From a virus: DNA of 64,000 nucleotides. How positions within the stretch are numbered: the first letter of the stretch is position 1; each line of letters begins with the position of its first letter. Below, piece by piece: positions 18,522 through 27,405 of this stretch. The stretch lies in IMG/VR virus record IMGVR_UViG_3300046777_002716, positions 1 through 64,000 of that record. One strand, 5' to 3'. Under the pieces are notes generated by a model, which saw only the letters and a list, made by a program, of their open reading frames with translations, was not told where the DNA came from and made no database searches. The position numbers and the translations under genes were made by a program.

Positions 18522-19631
18522 TTAAACTCCTTCAAGTTTCCCCATTGATCTAGCAGATTGTATTGCTTTATATAATGCCTGACCAGTATTTTGTTTTCCT
18601 GGAATTTCAGCATGTGCAGATCCAGATCTTTTAGCATTCTCTTTATCAAATTTATCTCTAACATAATCAATTCTAGCAGTTTGCTCAATAATATTAGATC
18701 TCCACTCTTCACTCATATTTGCCATAATTTGTAGTGCAGATTCCTCACTATCGGCATAACCTTCATCAAGAAGATGACCTTTGATTACATCAAATACATC
18801 GAAGTCTTGTTGGAGAATTGCTGCTCTAGTTGGAGCAGTTCTTTTTGCAGGTGCTGCAGTTCTAGCAGCAAGATTTGGAGTACTTGGTGCAAATGCTGTT
18901 GCAGTTCTTTGTGCTGCTGTTTGCTGTGCTGCAACTTGACTTGGTGCTTGTCCAGTCTGATACCCGAAAGTTCTTTGCATCAAAGGATTTGGAGTTTTTG
19001 CCTGAGTAGATAGCATTGTTGGAGTACCAATTGATGTTCCAACAGGTTTTACTCCAGTTGCACCAGTATAAGATGTTGTTGATGATGCTGCAGGTTTAGG
19101 TGCTGCTGTAGCACCTCTAGAAGGTTGTGCAGCAGGTCTAGCAGCAGCGGCAGGTCTTTGTTGCGCTTGAGTAGCGGGACGGGCAGCAGGAGCGGCAGAA
19201 GGTCGTGCTGGAGCTGCAGGTCTTGCTCCAGGTCTTTGGAAGATTGGTGACATTCCTGGTTGTACTGGTCTACCATTAATTTGGAATCCACCCTTCCCAA
19301 CAGAAAGACCTCTTTGTGGGGCAGCGGGTCTTGCTCCAGGTCTTTGGAAGATTGGTGACATTCTGGTTTGTCCAGATTGAACTGGTCTGCCACCAATTTG
19401 AAATCCACCAGGTCCAATGGAAAGACCACTTTGTGGTGCCTCATTCAAATAGTGCTCATACATCTCTTCCCAGGTATATTCACTTAAATCGTGACCCTCT
19501 CCAACAAGTTGATTTACCCAGTTTTCAAAATCTTCTTTGATTTGCTCTTCGGTGATTTCTTCTTGTGGTGAATAAACTGAAGCGTATGCCTCCATCAAAT
19601 CACTTACCTGGTGCGATGTAATTCTTTCCAT
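18522..19631 (-). CDS. Low-complexity late protein with shared helical modules, 369 residues
   Basis: The start has L-M-E-A-Y-A-S-V-Y, then F-E-N-W-V-N-Q-L-V-G-E-G-H with L-S-E-Y-T-W-E-E (about 31-54). Two near-identical repeats follow (S-I-G-P-G-G-F-Q-I and S-V-G-K-G-G-F-Q-I, each with I-F-Q-R-P-G-A-R-P), then a long alanine/proline/threonine-rich part. Near residues 285-310 it has E-G-Y-A-D-S-E-E-S-A-L-Q-I-M. It is a late, probably virion-linked protein of unknown role. Confidence 0.6.
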   Translation of the reverse strand: MERITSHQVSDLMEAYASVYSPQEEITEEQIKEDFENWVNQLVGEGHDLSEYTWEEMYEHYLNEAPQSGLSIGPGGFQIGGRPVQSGQTRMSPIFQRPGARPAAPQRGLSVGKGGFQINGRPVQPGMSPIFQRPGARPAAPARPSAAPAARPATQAQQRPAAAARPAAQPSRGATAAPKPAASSTTSYTGATGVKPVGTSIGTPTMLSTQAKTPNPLMQRTFGYQTGQAPSQVAAQQTAAQRTATAFAPSTPNLAARTAAPAKRTAPTRAAILQQDFDVFDVIKGHLLDEGYADSEESALQIMANMSEEWRSNIIEQTARIDYVRDKFDKENAKRSGSAHAEIPGKQNTGQALYKAIQSARSMGKLEGV

Positions 19632-19661
19632 TTTGGTTATTACTTTTATTTTTGATACAAG

Positions 19662-19669
19662 TATTTATA
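19662..19669 (-). promoter_or_regulatory. Late promoter motif TATAAATA
   Basis: An exact late motif on the minus strand, 31 bp upstream of the 369-residue gene and directly after the upstream terminator T-run. Confidence 0.7.
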
Positions 19670-19694
19670 AAAAAAGAGGGTCTAAGACCCTCTT
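19669..19694 (-). terminator. Rho-independent terminator
   Basis: Perfect AAGAGGGTC/GACCCTCTT stem with seven T on the minus strand, 2 bp after the 53-residue gene. Confidence 0.85.
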
Positions 19695-19695
19695 A

Positions 19696-19857
19696 TCACT
19701 TTACATCATCATTTTTCTTTCCTAACCACTCTTTCTCATAATCATAATCACCAAACAAATATTCATCATTTTCTGCCGCTTCTTTGTATGCGTTCAAGAT
19801 TTCCTGTTCGCACCACTCATCATAATTGGAATCCTGAGAAAGTATCTTTGGTAACAT
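19696..19857 (-). CDS. Hypothetical acidic protein, 53 residues
   Basis: A short acidic frame (M-L-P-K-I-L-S-Q-D-S start) coupled to the upstream gene by a TAATG overlap and followed at once by a terminator. No family is recognised. Confidence 0.55.
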   Translation of the reverse strand: MLPKILSQDSNYDEWCEQEILNAYKEAAENDEYLFGDYDYEKEWLGKKNDDVK

Positions 19858-20270
19858 TAGATTATATTAATTCCTGGTTCTAATAATTTATATTCTTTTC
19901 CATTATAAGTAACTCCAGAGTAATATTCAGTATCATTTAGTACAGAAAACATATTATATTTTCTACTATCTTTAAATGGGGTTATATCTATCAAATCTCC
20001 ATAAGTATTTTTCCAAATGCTATGATATATTGCACACCCATAGGTTTCATCATCAATATCTGTAATTAAATAATAACCACTTATTTTTTTCCCACCATAA
20101 GTATTCACGTAATGATTTACATTATTGTGGCAGTTTGCATCAACACATAATGGTTTAGATACTACAGGAACTTTTAACAAAGTATTAGAGAACTTGCAAT
20201 ACTCCTGAAGTTTTACCACACACTTATCTTCTGGTAATGATATTCTAAACTTTCTCAATACTCCATCCAT
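19857..20270 (-). CDS. Hypothetical protein with a C-H-N-N motif, about 137 residues
   Basis: The recognisable core is C-H-N-N-V-N-H-Y-V, then G-G-K-K-I-S-G-Y, a C-A-I-Y-H-S-I-W strand and L-I-D-I-T-P-F. I recall this order of motifs (C-H-x-N, then H-x-x-W, then D-x-T-P) from uncharacterised bacterial and phage proteins. I take the ATG at 20268-20270; an upstream in-frame ATG at 20309 would overlap the GIY-YIG gene by 65 bases. Confidence 0.55.
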   Translation of the reverse strand: MDGVLRKFRISLPEDKCVVKLQEYCKFSNTLLKVPVVSKPLCVDANCHNNVNHYVNTYGGKKISGYYLITDIDDETYGCAIYHSIWKNTYGDLIDITPFKDSRKYNMFSVLNDTEYYSGVTYNGKEYKLLEPGINII

Positions 20271-20982
20271 TTTTTCTTGGTCCTCTTCTATCATACTTAA
20301 TTGCGGCACTCATAGTAGCATATGAAATATTTTGAGACTTACAAAACTTTTTAAGTTCTCCAAACACCTCAAATTTTTCTCCAGAAGGACTTGTTAGAAG
20401 ATAAGTTACTGATGTATTATTTTTTCTTCCGTTCTTGAATTGTTCCTTTAATGAAGAACTAATCCTTTCAAGAGTTTCTTTAGAATGTTTTTTTCCATAA
20501 TTTGGATTATTTTCTCCAGAAACTTTTAAAGAAGTTTTTTTCTTACTTTCTTCAGTATGAGATTTTCCAGTAAATCCCATATTCCCTCGTTCTTTTTTTG
20601 TTTCCAATCTTTTCTGGATTTGTTCTTCCCATTTATCCCCATATATTTCTTGATATGTTCTTCCTTTTAATTTTGGTGGTCTTGAATTATCACATATATT
20701 TGTTAATATTCCACTCTCATCATACCTAATTCTGCCATATTCTTTTATCAACTGCTCTTCATAATTATAAGCATCATTTTCATTTTCAAAATATTCAACT
20801 ATTTTAATTTCCGGTTCATATCCGTCTTTTCTTATTTTTTGTATTTTATTATATTTTCTCTTATTCTCACTTTTTGCTCTTGATTTTTCAGACAAATGAA
20901 AATAGACCCTATCATCTTTCCCCTTTCCAACATAGAAAGGGAGATTAACTCTTGGGTCTATTAATTCATAAACATAATACAT
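20245..20982 (-). CDS. GIY-YIG homing endonuclease
   Basis: The protein (245 residues from the ATG at 20980-20982) starts with the nuclease core Y-Y-V-Y-E-L-I-D / F-Y-V-G-K-G. It has the E of Y-E-E-Q-L near residue 80, and a C-terminal NUMOD-like part with S-G-E-N-N-P-N-Y-G-K-K-H-S and a helix-turn-helix tail (about 195-245). It lies right after nrdB, a common home for phage homing genes. A long hairpin with a late motif in its loop precedes it. Confidence 0.85.
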   Translation of the reverse strand: MYYVYELIDPRVNLPFYVGKGKDDRVYFHLSEKSRAKSENKRKYNKIQKIRKDGYEPEIKIVEYFENENDAYNYEEQLIKEYGRIRYDESGILTNICDNSRPPKLKGRTYQEIYGDKWEEQIQKRLETKKERGNMGFTGKSHTEESKKKTSLKVSGENNPNYGKKHSKETLERISSSLKEQFKNGRKNNTSVTYLLTSPSGEKFEVFGELKKFCKSQNISYATMSAAIKYDRRGPRKNGWSIEKV

Positions 20983-20990
20983 AAACAACA

Positions 20991-21032
20991 AACTGAACTA
21001 CAACATTATTTATGTACTATTGTAGTGCAGTT
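20991..21032 (-). promoter_or_regulatory. Long inverted repeat with a late motif in the loop
   Basis: AACTG-ACTACAA and TTGTAGT-CAGTT arms (12 pairs, one mismatch) enclose CATAAATA (minus strand, 21007-21014). The 3' arm ends 9 nt before the GIY-YIG ATG. In T4, I-TevI has the same plan: early readthrough RNA hides the ribosome site, and late transcripts starting in the loop do not. Confidence 0.6.
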
Positions 21033-21043
21033 TTTTAAATTAG

Positions 21044-22186
21044 TCAAAGTTTAAATCCAGCAAATGCATTATTTTTCATATCTTGTTTAATTCCACCAAC
21101 CAAATAACTGGTAATTTGCGTTTGCTGTGGGGCTACTTGAACTTCTTTTGAATTAATCCAGTGAGAAGTCCAAGGAAGTGGATTATTCTTTGCTGGAATA
21201 TCATAAAGTGGTTTCAGACCAATTGCCTTCATTCTACGATTGGCAATCCATTCAACATATTGATGTAATAGTTTGTCATTTAGACCAATCATGGATCCAT
21301 CCTTGAATAGATACTCTGCCCAAAGTTTTTCTTGATTTACAGCATTCTCAAAAGTCTTATAGACCCACTGTTCTTCTTCCTGTGAGATTCTCTTCATCTC
21401 TGGATCATCACCCTCTTTCCACTTGTTTAGAATGTTCTGAGTGATAACCAAGTGTTGATTCTCATCACGAGCAATCAATGAGATGATCTTTGCACTTCCT
21501 TCCATAATCTTGAGTTCGCCAAATGCAAAACTGCAAGCAAAACTGACGTAAAAGCGAATACCTTCAAGAATATTAACGTTTGCAACTGCTCTGAACAATT
21601 TACGTTTGAGTTCATACCTTTCTGCCTGTGCGTAGGGAACTGATTCTTGAGCGTGTATCCAAAGATCAGAAGAACCATAATGCTGAGCACTATTGATGAA
21701 GTCATTATATGCCTCAGTTACACTAACTGCACGTTCTAGAATGCGATCATCTTTCAGAATAGTATCAAATACGTCTGAAGGATCCGAATAAACATTCTTG
21801 ATGATATAAGTGTATGAACGAGAATGAATCATTTCCATAAATTCCCAAACTTTCATACATGCTTCTAGTTCGGGAAGAGAACAGTATGGTGCAAATGCCA
21901 TACCTGGACCGCGACCCTGAACAGAGTCAAGCATAACCTGATATTTCAGGTTACTTGTAAAAATATGCTTCTGTTCAGGACGGAGAGTTTGATAATCTCC
22001 ACGGTCTTTTTGGAGGGAGACCTCCTCGGGTCTCCAGAAATAACCCAGTTGCTGAGTAGTTAACTTTTCAAAAATTGGATACTTGTAAGAATCATATCTT
22101 TGAATACCTAGTGGTTGTCCAAAAAACATAGGTTGCTTTTTGGTATCTACTTCCTGAGAATTGAAGACGGTCATAGATTCGACCAT
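21044..22186 (-). CDS. nrdB: Ribonucleotide reductase small subunit (class I)
   Basis: The 380-residue protein carries the di-iron ligands in F-M-E-M-I-H-S-R-S-Y and I-A-R-D-E-N-Q-H. It makes the radical that NrdA uses to reduce ribonucleotides to deoxyribonucleotides for phage DNA. I start at the ATG preceded by AGAGGAG at 7 nt, 22 bp after nrdA; a GTG inside nrdA is less likely. It shares the primase-nrdA transcript. Confidence 0.95.
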   Translation of the reverse strand: MVESMTVFNSQEVDTKKQPMFFGQPLGIQRYDSYKYPIFEKLTTQQLGYFWRPEEVSLQKDRGDYQTLRPEQKHIFTSNLKYQVMLDSVQGRGPGMAFAPYCSLPELEACMKVWEFMEMIHSRSYTYIIKNVYSDPSDVFDTILKDDRILERAVSVTEAYNDFINSAQHYGSSDLWIHAQESVPYAQAERYELKRKLFRAVANVNILEGIRFYVSFACSFAFGELKIMEGSAKIISLIARDENQHLVITQNILNKWKEGDDPEMKRISQEEEQWVYKTFENAVNQEKLWAEYLFKDGSMIGLNDKLLHQYVEWIANRRMKAIGLKPLYDIPAKNNPLPWTSHWINSKEVQVAPQQTQITSYLVGGIKQDMKNNAFAGFKL

Positions 22187-22208
22187 ATTTTTCTCCTCTG
22201 AATTTGTT

Positions 22209-24506
22209 TTAAATCTTACAAGACTCACAATCTTCCTCCTCTGAATTAAGAATATCGGAAACTAAATCATTGACTGATGGTTTGGATTCTTCCATTTCAT
22301 CAGTTTTAATATCGTAGGTGTTTTGATAGTAACTGGTTTTCCAACCGTACTTATATGTAGTCAACAGATCTTGAGCCATTACTGACACAGGAACTTCGTT
22401 ATCTGGATAATTTTGGGGATTATATGACCAGTTTCCAGAAATCGCTTGATCAAAGAATTTTTGCATAACAGCAACAATATTGATATAACCACGATTGCTA
22501 GGCATATCCCAAAGAAGCGTATAATTGTTCTTAAGTGTTTGATACTGAGGAACAATTTGCTTGAGAGGTCCTTTCTTCGATTTTTTAATGGACAGGTATC
22601 CGCGAGGAGGTTCGATTCCATTTGTTGCATTTGACACAACGGAACTGCTCTCCGATGGCATCTGTGCGGACAGTGTTGAGTTCCTAACACCGTATTGCTT
22701 AACTTGTTCTCTAAGACTCTCCCAATCATACTTTAGTTCATTAGAGACAATTTCATCAACATCTTTCTTATAGGTGTCAATTGGTAGAATACCATTGCCA
22801 TACTTAGTTCTGTGAGAATACTCACAAGCACCTTTTTCTTTGGCAAGGTTTACTGTTGCTTGAATAAGGTAGTATTGGAATGCCTCAGTCAAATCATGAA
22901 CAAGTTTCCAAGCACCTGGATCATCATAATGTTCTCCGTGTTTAGCAAGATAATGTGCTAGACCAATATATCCAATTCCAAGAGATCTACGTGCTCTGGT
23001 AGCAATTTCTGCTGCTTTCACGGGATATCCTTGGAAATCAATGAGTTCATCAAGACTTCTGACAGCAAGATCACAAAGAACTTCTAGATCATCATTTTCC
23101 CTGATCTTTCCAACATTGATTGCACTCAGAATACAGAGAGCAATTTCTCCGTCCGGATCATCAATATGTTGGATAGGTTTAGTGGGTAGAGTAATCTCTT
23201 GACACAAATTGCTCATCTCAACTTTATCCATAAAGGATGAGTGAGAGTTGCAGTGGTCAATGTTCATAATGTAGATTCTACCAGTTTCTGCCCTTTCTTT
23301 CAAGAGGTCTAGGAAGAGTTCTTGAGCACCGATAGTTTTTCTAGGAATAGACTCATCTCGTTCTGCAGCCACGTATAGATCGTCAAATCTATCAGTGCCA
23401 AAAGCATCATAAAGACCAGGAACTGAGTGTGGAGAGAAGAGAGAGATCTCTTCATTCTTAATGAATCGTTCATAGAACAGTTTAGAGATTTGGATGCTGT
23501 AGTCTAACTTACGAACACGGTTATCTTCAGTTCCTTTATTATTCTTTAAGACCAGGATATCTTCTATCTCTTGGTGCCAGATAGGAAAGTGAACTGTAGC
23601 AGAACCACCTCTGATGCCGTTCTGAGTGCAGCATCGGACAGTTGCCTCAAACTTCTTAAGGAAGGGGACAACGCCTGTGTGCTGTACCTCTCCGCCTCTG
23701 ATTTTGCTATTGATGCCACGGATCCGACCAGCGTTGATACCGATACCAGCCCTTTGTGCAACGTATTTGCCAATAGCCATATCACTGCTAAAGATACTAT
23801 CGAGGGTGTCATCAACATCAACGAGAACACAAGATGCATATTGACGAAGTGGTGTTCTGACTCCCGCCATGATTGGTGTTGGGATGTTGATCTTGTGCTT
23901 GCTGATTGCGTCATAATACTTTCTAACGTAATCCAATCGAGTCTCTTTTGGATATTTAGAGAAAATAGTTGCAGCAATCAGAAGGTACATAAACTGAGGA
24001 GTCTCATAAAGTTCCCCAGTACTACGATCTTGAACAAGGTACTTATCAACTACCTGACGAAGACCAGCATATGTAAACAGGTAATCTCTGTCATGATCAA
24101 TAAATGATTGGAGTTTTTCAAACTCTTCTTCGGTATAAAGATTTAAGATCTCCTCATCATAAACTCCCCGTTCAACACATTTACGTGTATGTGTAAGAAG
24201 AGTTGGGCATTCATACATGCGCCCAAATAACTGCTTACGAAGGGCAAAAAGAAGAAGACGAGCAGCAACAAATTGATAATTGGGATGATCCAAATCAATG
24301 AGATCACTGGCAGAACGAATCAGAATCTCCTGAATTTCTGCAGTGGTAATACCATCATAAAATTGGATACCAGATTGCATTTCAACTTGAGATGCTGATA
24401 CTCCTGCAAGATCTTTACATGCCTCATCTACCATAAGGTGAAGTTTGTTCAGATCCAAACTTTCAATTGACCCATTTCTTTTTATTACTTTTGTACCGTT
24501 GCTCAT
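22209..24506 (-). CDS. nrdA: Ribonucleotide reductase large subunit (class I)
   Basis: About 765 residues, close to the usual length. An N-terminal ATP-cone (about 1-90) is followed by the barrel with the active-site N-L-C-Q-E motif, the partner cysteines (A-S-C-V-L-V and A-L-C-I-L-S) and the C-terminal C-E-S-C-K-I that takes electrons from a thioredoxin-type reductant. The ATG at 24504-24506, with GGAAG 5 nt before it, is preferred to one four codons upstream. The start overlaps the primase stop by 4 bases. Confidence 0.95.
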   Translation of the reverse strand: MSNGTKVIKRNGSIESLDLNKLHLMVDEACKDLAGVSASQVEMQSGIQFYDGITTAEIQEILIRSASDLIDLDHPNYQFVAARLLLFALRKQLFGRMYECPTLLTHTRKCVERGVYDEEILNLYTEEEFEKLQSFIDHDRDYLFTYAGLRQVVDKYLVQDRSTGELYETPQFMYLLIAATIFSKYPKETRLDYVRKYYDAISKHKINIPTPIMAGVRTPLRQYASCVLVDVDDTLDSIFSSDMAIGKYVAQRAGIGINAGRIRGINSKIRGGEVQHTGVVPFLKKFEATVRCCTQNGIRGGSATVHFPIWHQEIEDILVLKNNKGTEDNRVRKLDYSIQISKLFYERFIKNEEISLFSPHSVPGLYDAFGTDRFDDLYVAAERDESIPRKTIGAQELFLDLLKERAETGRIYIMNIDHCNSHSSFMDKVEMSNLCQEITLPTKPIQHIDDPDGEIALCILSAINVGKIRENDDLEVLCDLAVRSLDELIDFQGYPVKAAEIATRARRSLGIGYIGLAHYLAKHGEHYDDPGAWKLVHDLTEAFQYYLIQATVNLAKEKGACEYSHRTKYGNGILPIDTYKKDVDEIVSNELKYDWESLREQVKQYGVRNSTLSAQMPSESSSVVSNATNGIEPPRGYLSIKKSKKGPLKQIVPQYQTLKNNYTLLWDMPSNRGYINIVAVMQKFFDQAISGNWSYNPQNYPDNEVPVSVMAQDLLTTYKYGWKTSYYQNTYDIKTDEMEESKPSVNDLVSDILNSEEEDCESCKI

Positions 24507-25489
24507 ACTTTCTTCCATTCGTTAAACTTTACTTTTGCCTCTAACCCTTTGTATGTATGTGATTTTAACACATGCATAATTTCTTGTCCAGCAAGAACCA
24601 TATCATTAATATCCTTTTCAATAATTGATTTTGGCCAAATAACTACTTTTTCACCTCTGTCGATGAGTTTGGATATCCTGTTACAGATTTCTTTGTTTCT
24701 AGGTTCATTATCAAGAACATACACAATATCATCGCCCAAATTAAGACTATCGAGTAAAATATCCGATCCGCACATTGCGAGGGAATTTTTGACAAACGTT
24801 GAGTCAAAAGGACCTTCTGTAACATAAATCGTTTCATTTTTATTTACTCCATCTAATCCATAAACTTTCGGCAGACTTTCGTCTAAAATGACTGTAATGT
24901 ATTTAACAGGACTTTTTCCTAATGCACGTCCTTGAAAACCAAAGACTTTTCCATTTTCATCTAATAGTGGAATTACTATTCTAGATTCTTCATACTTTAG
25001 ACTTTTTTCATCAAAAGTATTAATATGAGTATTAACCCATTCTTTAAACTTTTCCGCAAAGTAAAATCTATCTGGATCTAATTTCCTGTCCAATAGATAC
25101 TTTTTTGCAGTCTTATCCTCGGATGCTTTTGGTAGATTTAATTTTTCCTTTTTCTTAAATTCAGGTTTCTTAAACTCAAACTTTGGTTCTTCAACAACAA
25201 AGTTTTTCCCAGTATGACCTTGTTTAAATTTTTCTAGAGTATATTGTTGATGTAGTATTGGATCAAGTTTTTTTAAAAAATTATTAAATGAGAGACTAGA
25301 TCCACAATTATGACATTTAAAGTTACTATTGTTTTTGATGGAGTAAATATACCCTCTAGTTTTACTTTTATTCTTTTGCGAATCACCACAAAGAGGACAC
25401 CTAAAGTTGTATAGGTCAGACTTTACCTTTTTGAATTTTTCAAGTCTAGTAGATAGCAGACCAATGTATTTGGAATCAATTGTGTCCAT
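24503..25489 (-). CDS. 61: DNA primase, T4 gp61-like
   Basis: The 328-residue protein has an N-terminal zinc-binding motif (C-P-L-C ... C-H-N-C, about residues 31-60), a lysine-rich linker, and a TOPRIM-type core with V-T-E-G-P-F-D and V-L-D-N-E-P. It makes RNA primers with helicase gp41 on the lagging strand. It heads the primase-nrdA-nrdB operon behind the promoter at 25513-25541. Confidence 0.9.
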   Translation of the reverse strand: MDTIDSKYIGLLSTRLEKFKKVKSDLYNFRCPLCGDSQKNKSKTRGYIYSIKNNSNFKCHNCGSSLSFNNFLKKLDPILHQQYTLEKFKQGHTGKNFVVEEPKFEFKKPEFKKKEKLNLPKASEDKTAKKYLLDRKLDPDRFYFAEKFKEWVNTHINTFDEKSLKYEESRIVIPLLDENGKVFGFQGRALGKSPVKYITVILDESLPKVYGLDGVNKNETIYVTEGPFDSTFVKNSLAMCGSDILLDSLNLGDDIVYVLDNEPRNKEICNRISKLIDRGEKVVIWPKSIIEKDINDMVLAGQEIMHVLKSHTYKGLEAKVKFNEWKKV

Positions 25490-25512
25490 TCATAATGATG
25501 ATCAGGAATTCT

Positions 25513-25541
25513 AGACTAACACACTATTGGGTCTTTGTCAA
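25513..25541 (-). promoter_or_regulatory. Sigma-70 promoter for the primase-nrd operon
   Basis: TTGACA (25536-25541), 17 bp, TAGTCT (25513-25518) on the minus strand. The -35 overlaps the stop codon of the coiled-coil gene. Confidence 0.65.
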
Positions 25542-25969
25542 CGAACTCTTTGATTGATAATTGCTTCCCTATGGACCTGCATCTCACTTGGTGTCCACCA
25601 TCCAGATGCAAGACTGGAAATTGCAGCAGTTAAAACTGCCAAAAGAACTCCACATCCAACAGTCATCCACTTAATTTTACCAATTTCTTTAACTTCTTCT
25701 TCAATTTTATCAATTCTTTCTGATACTGCTTCGTGTTGATCTTTGTTTTCCTTTTTTAGATCATTGATCAGATTAGATATCATTGTATCAGTCTTTGTAC
25801 ACTGTTCTATTCTTTCATCATGAACAGCGAGCATTTTTGAAATACTTTGACTAGTTTTTCCCATGATTTGGATAGCTTCATCTATCTTTTTCATCATGGT
25901 TTCATATGAAGAAAGTCTTTCTTCTAAAACTGCGATTTTGGTGTCTGCAGTTGAATTATTGCTAAACAT
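25538..25969 (-). CDS. Coiled-coil membrane protein, 143 residues
   Basis: Residues 8-95 form a long heptad-rich coiled coil. A single membrane span (about 102-124, V-G-C-G-V-L-L-A-V-L) follows, then a short tail. Small proteins with this plan are common in cyanophages, but their function is unknown. It stands between late head-type genes and the early primase operon. Confidence 0.6.
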   Translation of the reverse strand: MFSNNSTADTKIAVLEERLSSYETMMKKIDEAIQIMGKTSQSISKMLAVHDERIEQCTKTDTMISNLINDLKKENKDQHEAVSERIDKIEEEVKEIGKIKWMTVGCGVLLAVLTAAISSLASGWWTPSEMQVHREAIINQRVR

Positions 25970-26023
25970 ATTCGCTATATGGTGTTAGATGTGGGTATAT
26001 AACGAATTATTTTCATCTTAATA

Positions 26024-26269
26024 TTATTTATTCGTTGAATTATTTCTCCTTACCATCCAGTTTTTTCTAGTATTTTTTTGGTAAATATACTTTTTCCTTT
26101 TTCCCAAAATTTGATCATATCCAGCAGTAGGTCCTGGGTCAAATCCTTGAGCACTTCCACCAAAACCCGCTTTATTTGCGGTACTTGCAGTATTCATCGT
26201 TGGTGCTGATCCAACAACACCTTCTTCACGCAAATTTCTAACTATTCCAATAATTCTATTAATGTCCAT
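26024..26269 (-). CDS. Small protein repeating the gp23 N-terminal arm motif, 81 residues
   Basis: Residues 27-52 (T-A-S-T-A then A-G-F-G-G-S-A-Q-G-F and G-P-T-A-G-Y-D) match residues 60-85 of this phage's own gp23 at 21 of 26 positions. The underlying DNA has drifted at third positions, so the match is held at protein level. The C-terminus is very basic. Probably a head-associated protein; its stop-start junction with the upstream gene overlaps. Confidence 0.65.
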   Translation of the reverse strand: MDINRIIGIVRNLREEGVVGSAPTMNTASTANKAGFGGSAQGFDPGPTAGYDQILGKRKKYIYQKNTRKNWMVRRNNSTNK

Positions 26270-26640
26270 TAGATTTCCTGCAGTAGGAGTAAACAGTTTT
26301 TATCTTCCTCAATATTATCAATTTGAGATTTTGGATATTCTGGAAGACGATTTAAAAATATTAAAAAACTTTTGATTAAAGGCCAAAGGTCCCTCTCTAA
26401 ATTATAAAATAATAGAGGAACAGTAGCGTCATCAAAAACATTAAAAAGAACGGTAAGATGATTTAGAATAAGGTGTATTTTTAGTACACCAGTAGTCTTA
26501 TATCTTTTTAATAATCTTTTTACATATTTTATTCGCTTCAAGTCATCCTCAAAATCTTCTTTAGTGAGTGCTTGAGGGTTATTATAGAATTTTATTGCAA
26601 AAAGCAAATAATTATTTTCATTCAATTCATCAAATCTCAT
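26269..26640 (-). CDS. Conserved-type phage protein of unknown function, 123 residues
   Basis: An all-helical protein with a basic region (R-I-K-Y-V-K-R-L-L-K-R-Y) and an I-L-N-H-L-T-V-L-F-N-V-F core. I recall this core from other T4-like phages without a function. It is coupled to the 81-residue head-type gene downstream. Confidence 0.6.
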   Translation of the reverse strand: MRFDELNENNYLLFAIKFYNNPQALTKEDFEDDLKRIKYVKRLLKRYKTTGVLKIHLILNHLTVLFNVFDDATVPLLFYNLERDLWPLIKSFLIFLNRLPEYPKSQIDNIEEDKNCLLLLQEI

Positions 26641-26647
26641 ATACTAA

Positions 26648-27169
26648 TTATTTCTGTCCAGGGAATCTAGGTACATTACCAGTCTGAATACCAGACATAG
26701 CAACAAGTGTTTCTTCTTTAACTCTTAGATTGCCATGGTTATCGACGTAAGTAACAATACCAACCCATCCAGAGTGTGTTACTGCATATTGTGTGTTAAT
26801 TGCTGCAGATGCTCCTGCTTCTGATACACCATATACAAATGCATCAGCATTGGTTCTTGTTCTACTATAATGACTATCTAATGTTAGATATTTTGGTTCT
26901 TGATTGATTGTAAATGAGGTACCAGCAATTGAAGCACCACTAAGCATTGCGGTAGATCCAATTGTTAGTTGTGTGCTACTAGCGATGCTAACAATTACTG
27001 CATCACCATAGTAGGTACCTTCTCTGCTACCAAATCTGATTACATCACCTGTTGCAGCAGCACCAACACTACCAAAACTAGTTCCAGAACCAGTTACAGT
27101 TAAAGTGCTGTAGTTAAGTGAAACGGTTCCACCAGCACCGATATTGTCTTTATTGCCCCAGAGAGACAT
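26648..27169 (-). CDS. Beta-rich late protein, 173 residues
   Basis: The sequence is rich in glycine, serine, threonine and valine, with no cysteine-rich or catalytic motif. Repeated T-V-T-G-S-G-T and S-S-T-Q-L-T-I-G-S-T strands look like a virion surface or decoration fold. A late TATAAATA lies 33 bp upstream. The structural role is inferred. Confidence 0.6.
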   Translation of the reverse strand: MSLWGNKDNIGAGGTVSLNYSTLTVTGSGTSFGSVGAAATGDVIRFGSREGTYYGDAVIVSIASSTQLTIGSTAMLSGASIAGTSFTINQEPKYLTLDSHYSRTRTNADAFVYGVSEAGASAAINTQYAVTHSGWVGIVTYVDNHGNLRVKEETLVAMSGIQTGNVPRFPGQK

Positions 27170-27201
27170 ATGCTTTACCTATAAAGTTCTTTTTCTAGTA
27201 A

Positions 27202-27209
27202 TATTTATA
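27202..27209 (-). promoter_or_regulatory. Late promoter motif TATAAATA
   Basis: An exact late motif on the minus strand, upstream of the 173-residue gene and directly after a terminator T-run. Confidence 0.7.
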
Positions 27210-27238
27210 AAAAAAGGAGATCTTAGTCGATCTCCTTT
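27209..27238 (-). terminator. Rho-independent terminator
   Basis: AAGGAGATC/GATCTCCTT stem followed by seven T on the minus strand. It overlaps the last codons of the 60-residue gene. Confidence 0.85.
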
Positions 27239-27405
27239 TCATTCTTTTTTGTTGAAGTTACTACACGTAAAAAATTTATTACAAATTTATGAACACTGTT
27301 AGCTTTTATACTTGGAATATCATCTAGAAGTTCTGAGATTGCTAACAGTATTGCTAGAGTAATTGTTATTCCCCAGTTGATAAGGATACACTCTAGCAGT
27401 GCCAT
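27223..27405 (-). CDS. Small membrane protein, 60 residues
   Basis: A hydrophobic N-terminal half (I-N-W-G-I-T-I-T-L-A-I-L-L-A-I) and a basic C-terminus. Its ATG overlaps the TGA of the 58-residue gene (TGATG). Unknown function. Confidence 0.55.
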   Translation of the reverse strand: MALLECILINWGITITLAILLAISELLDDIPSIKANSVHKFVINFLRVVTSTKKNEKEID

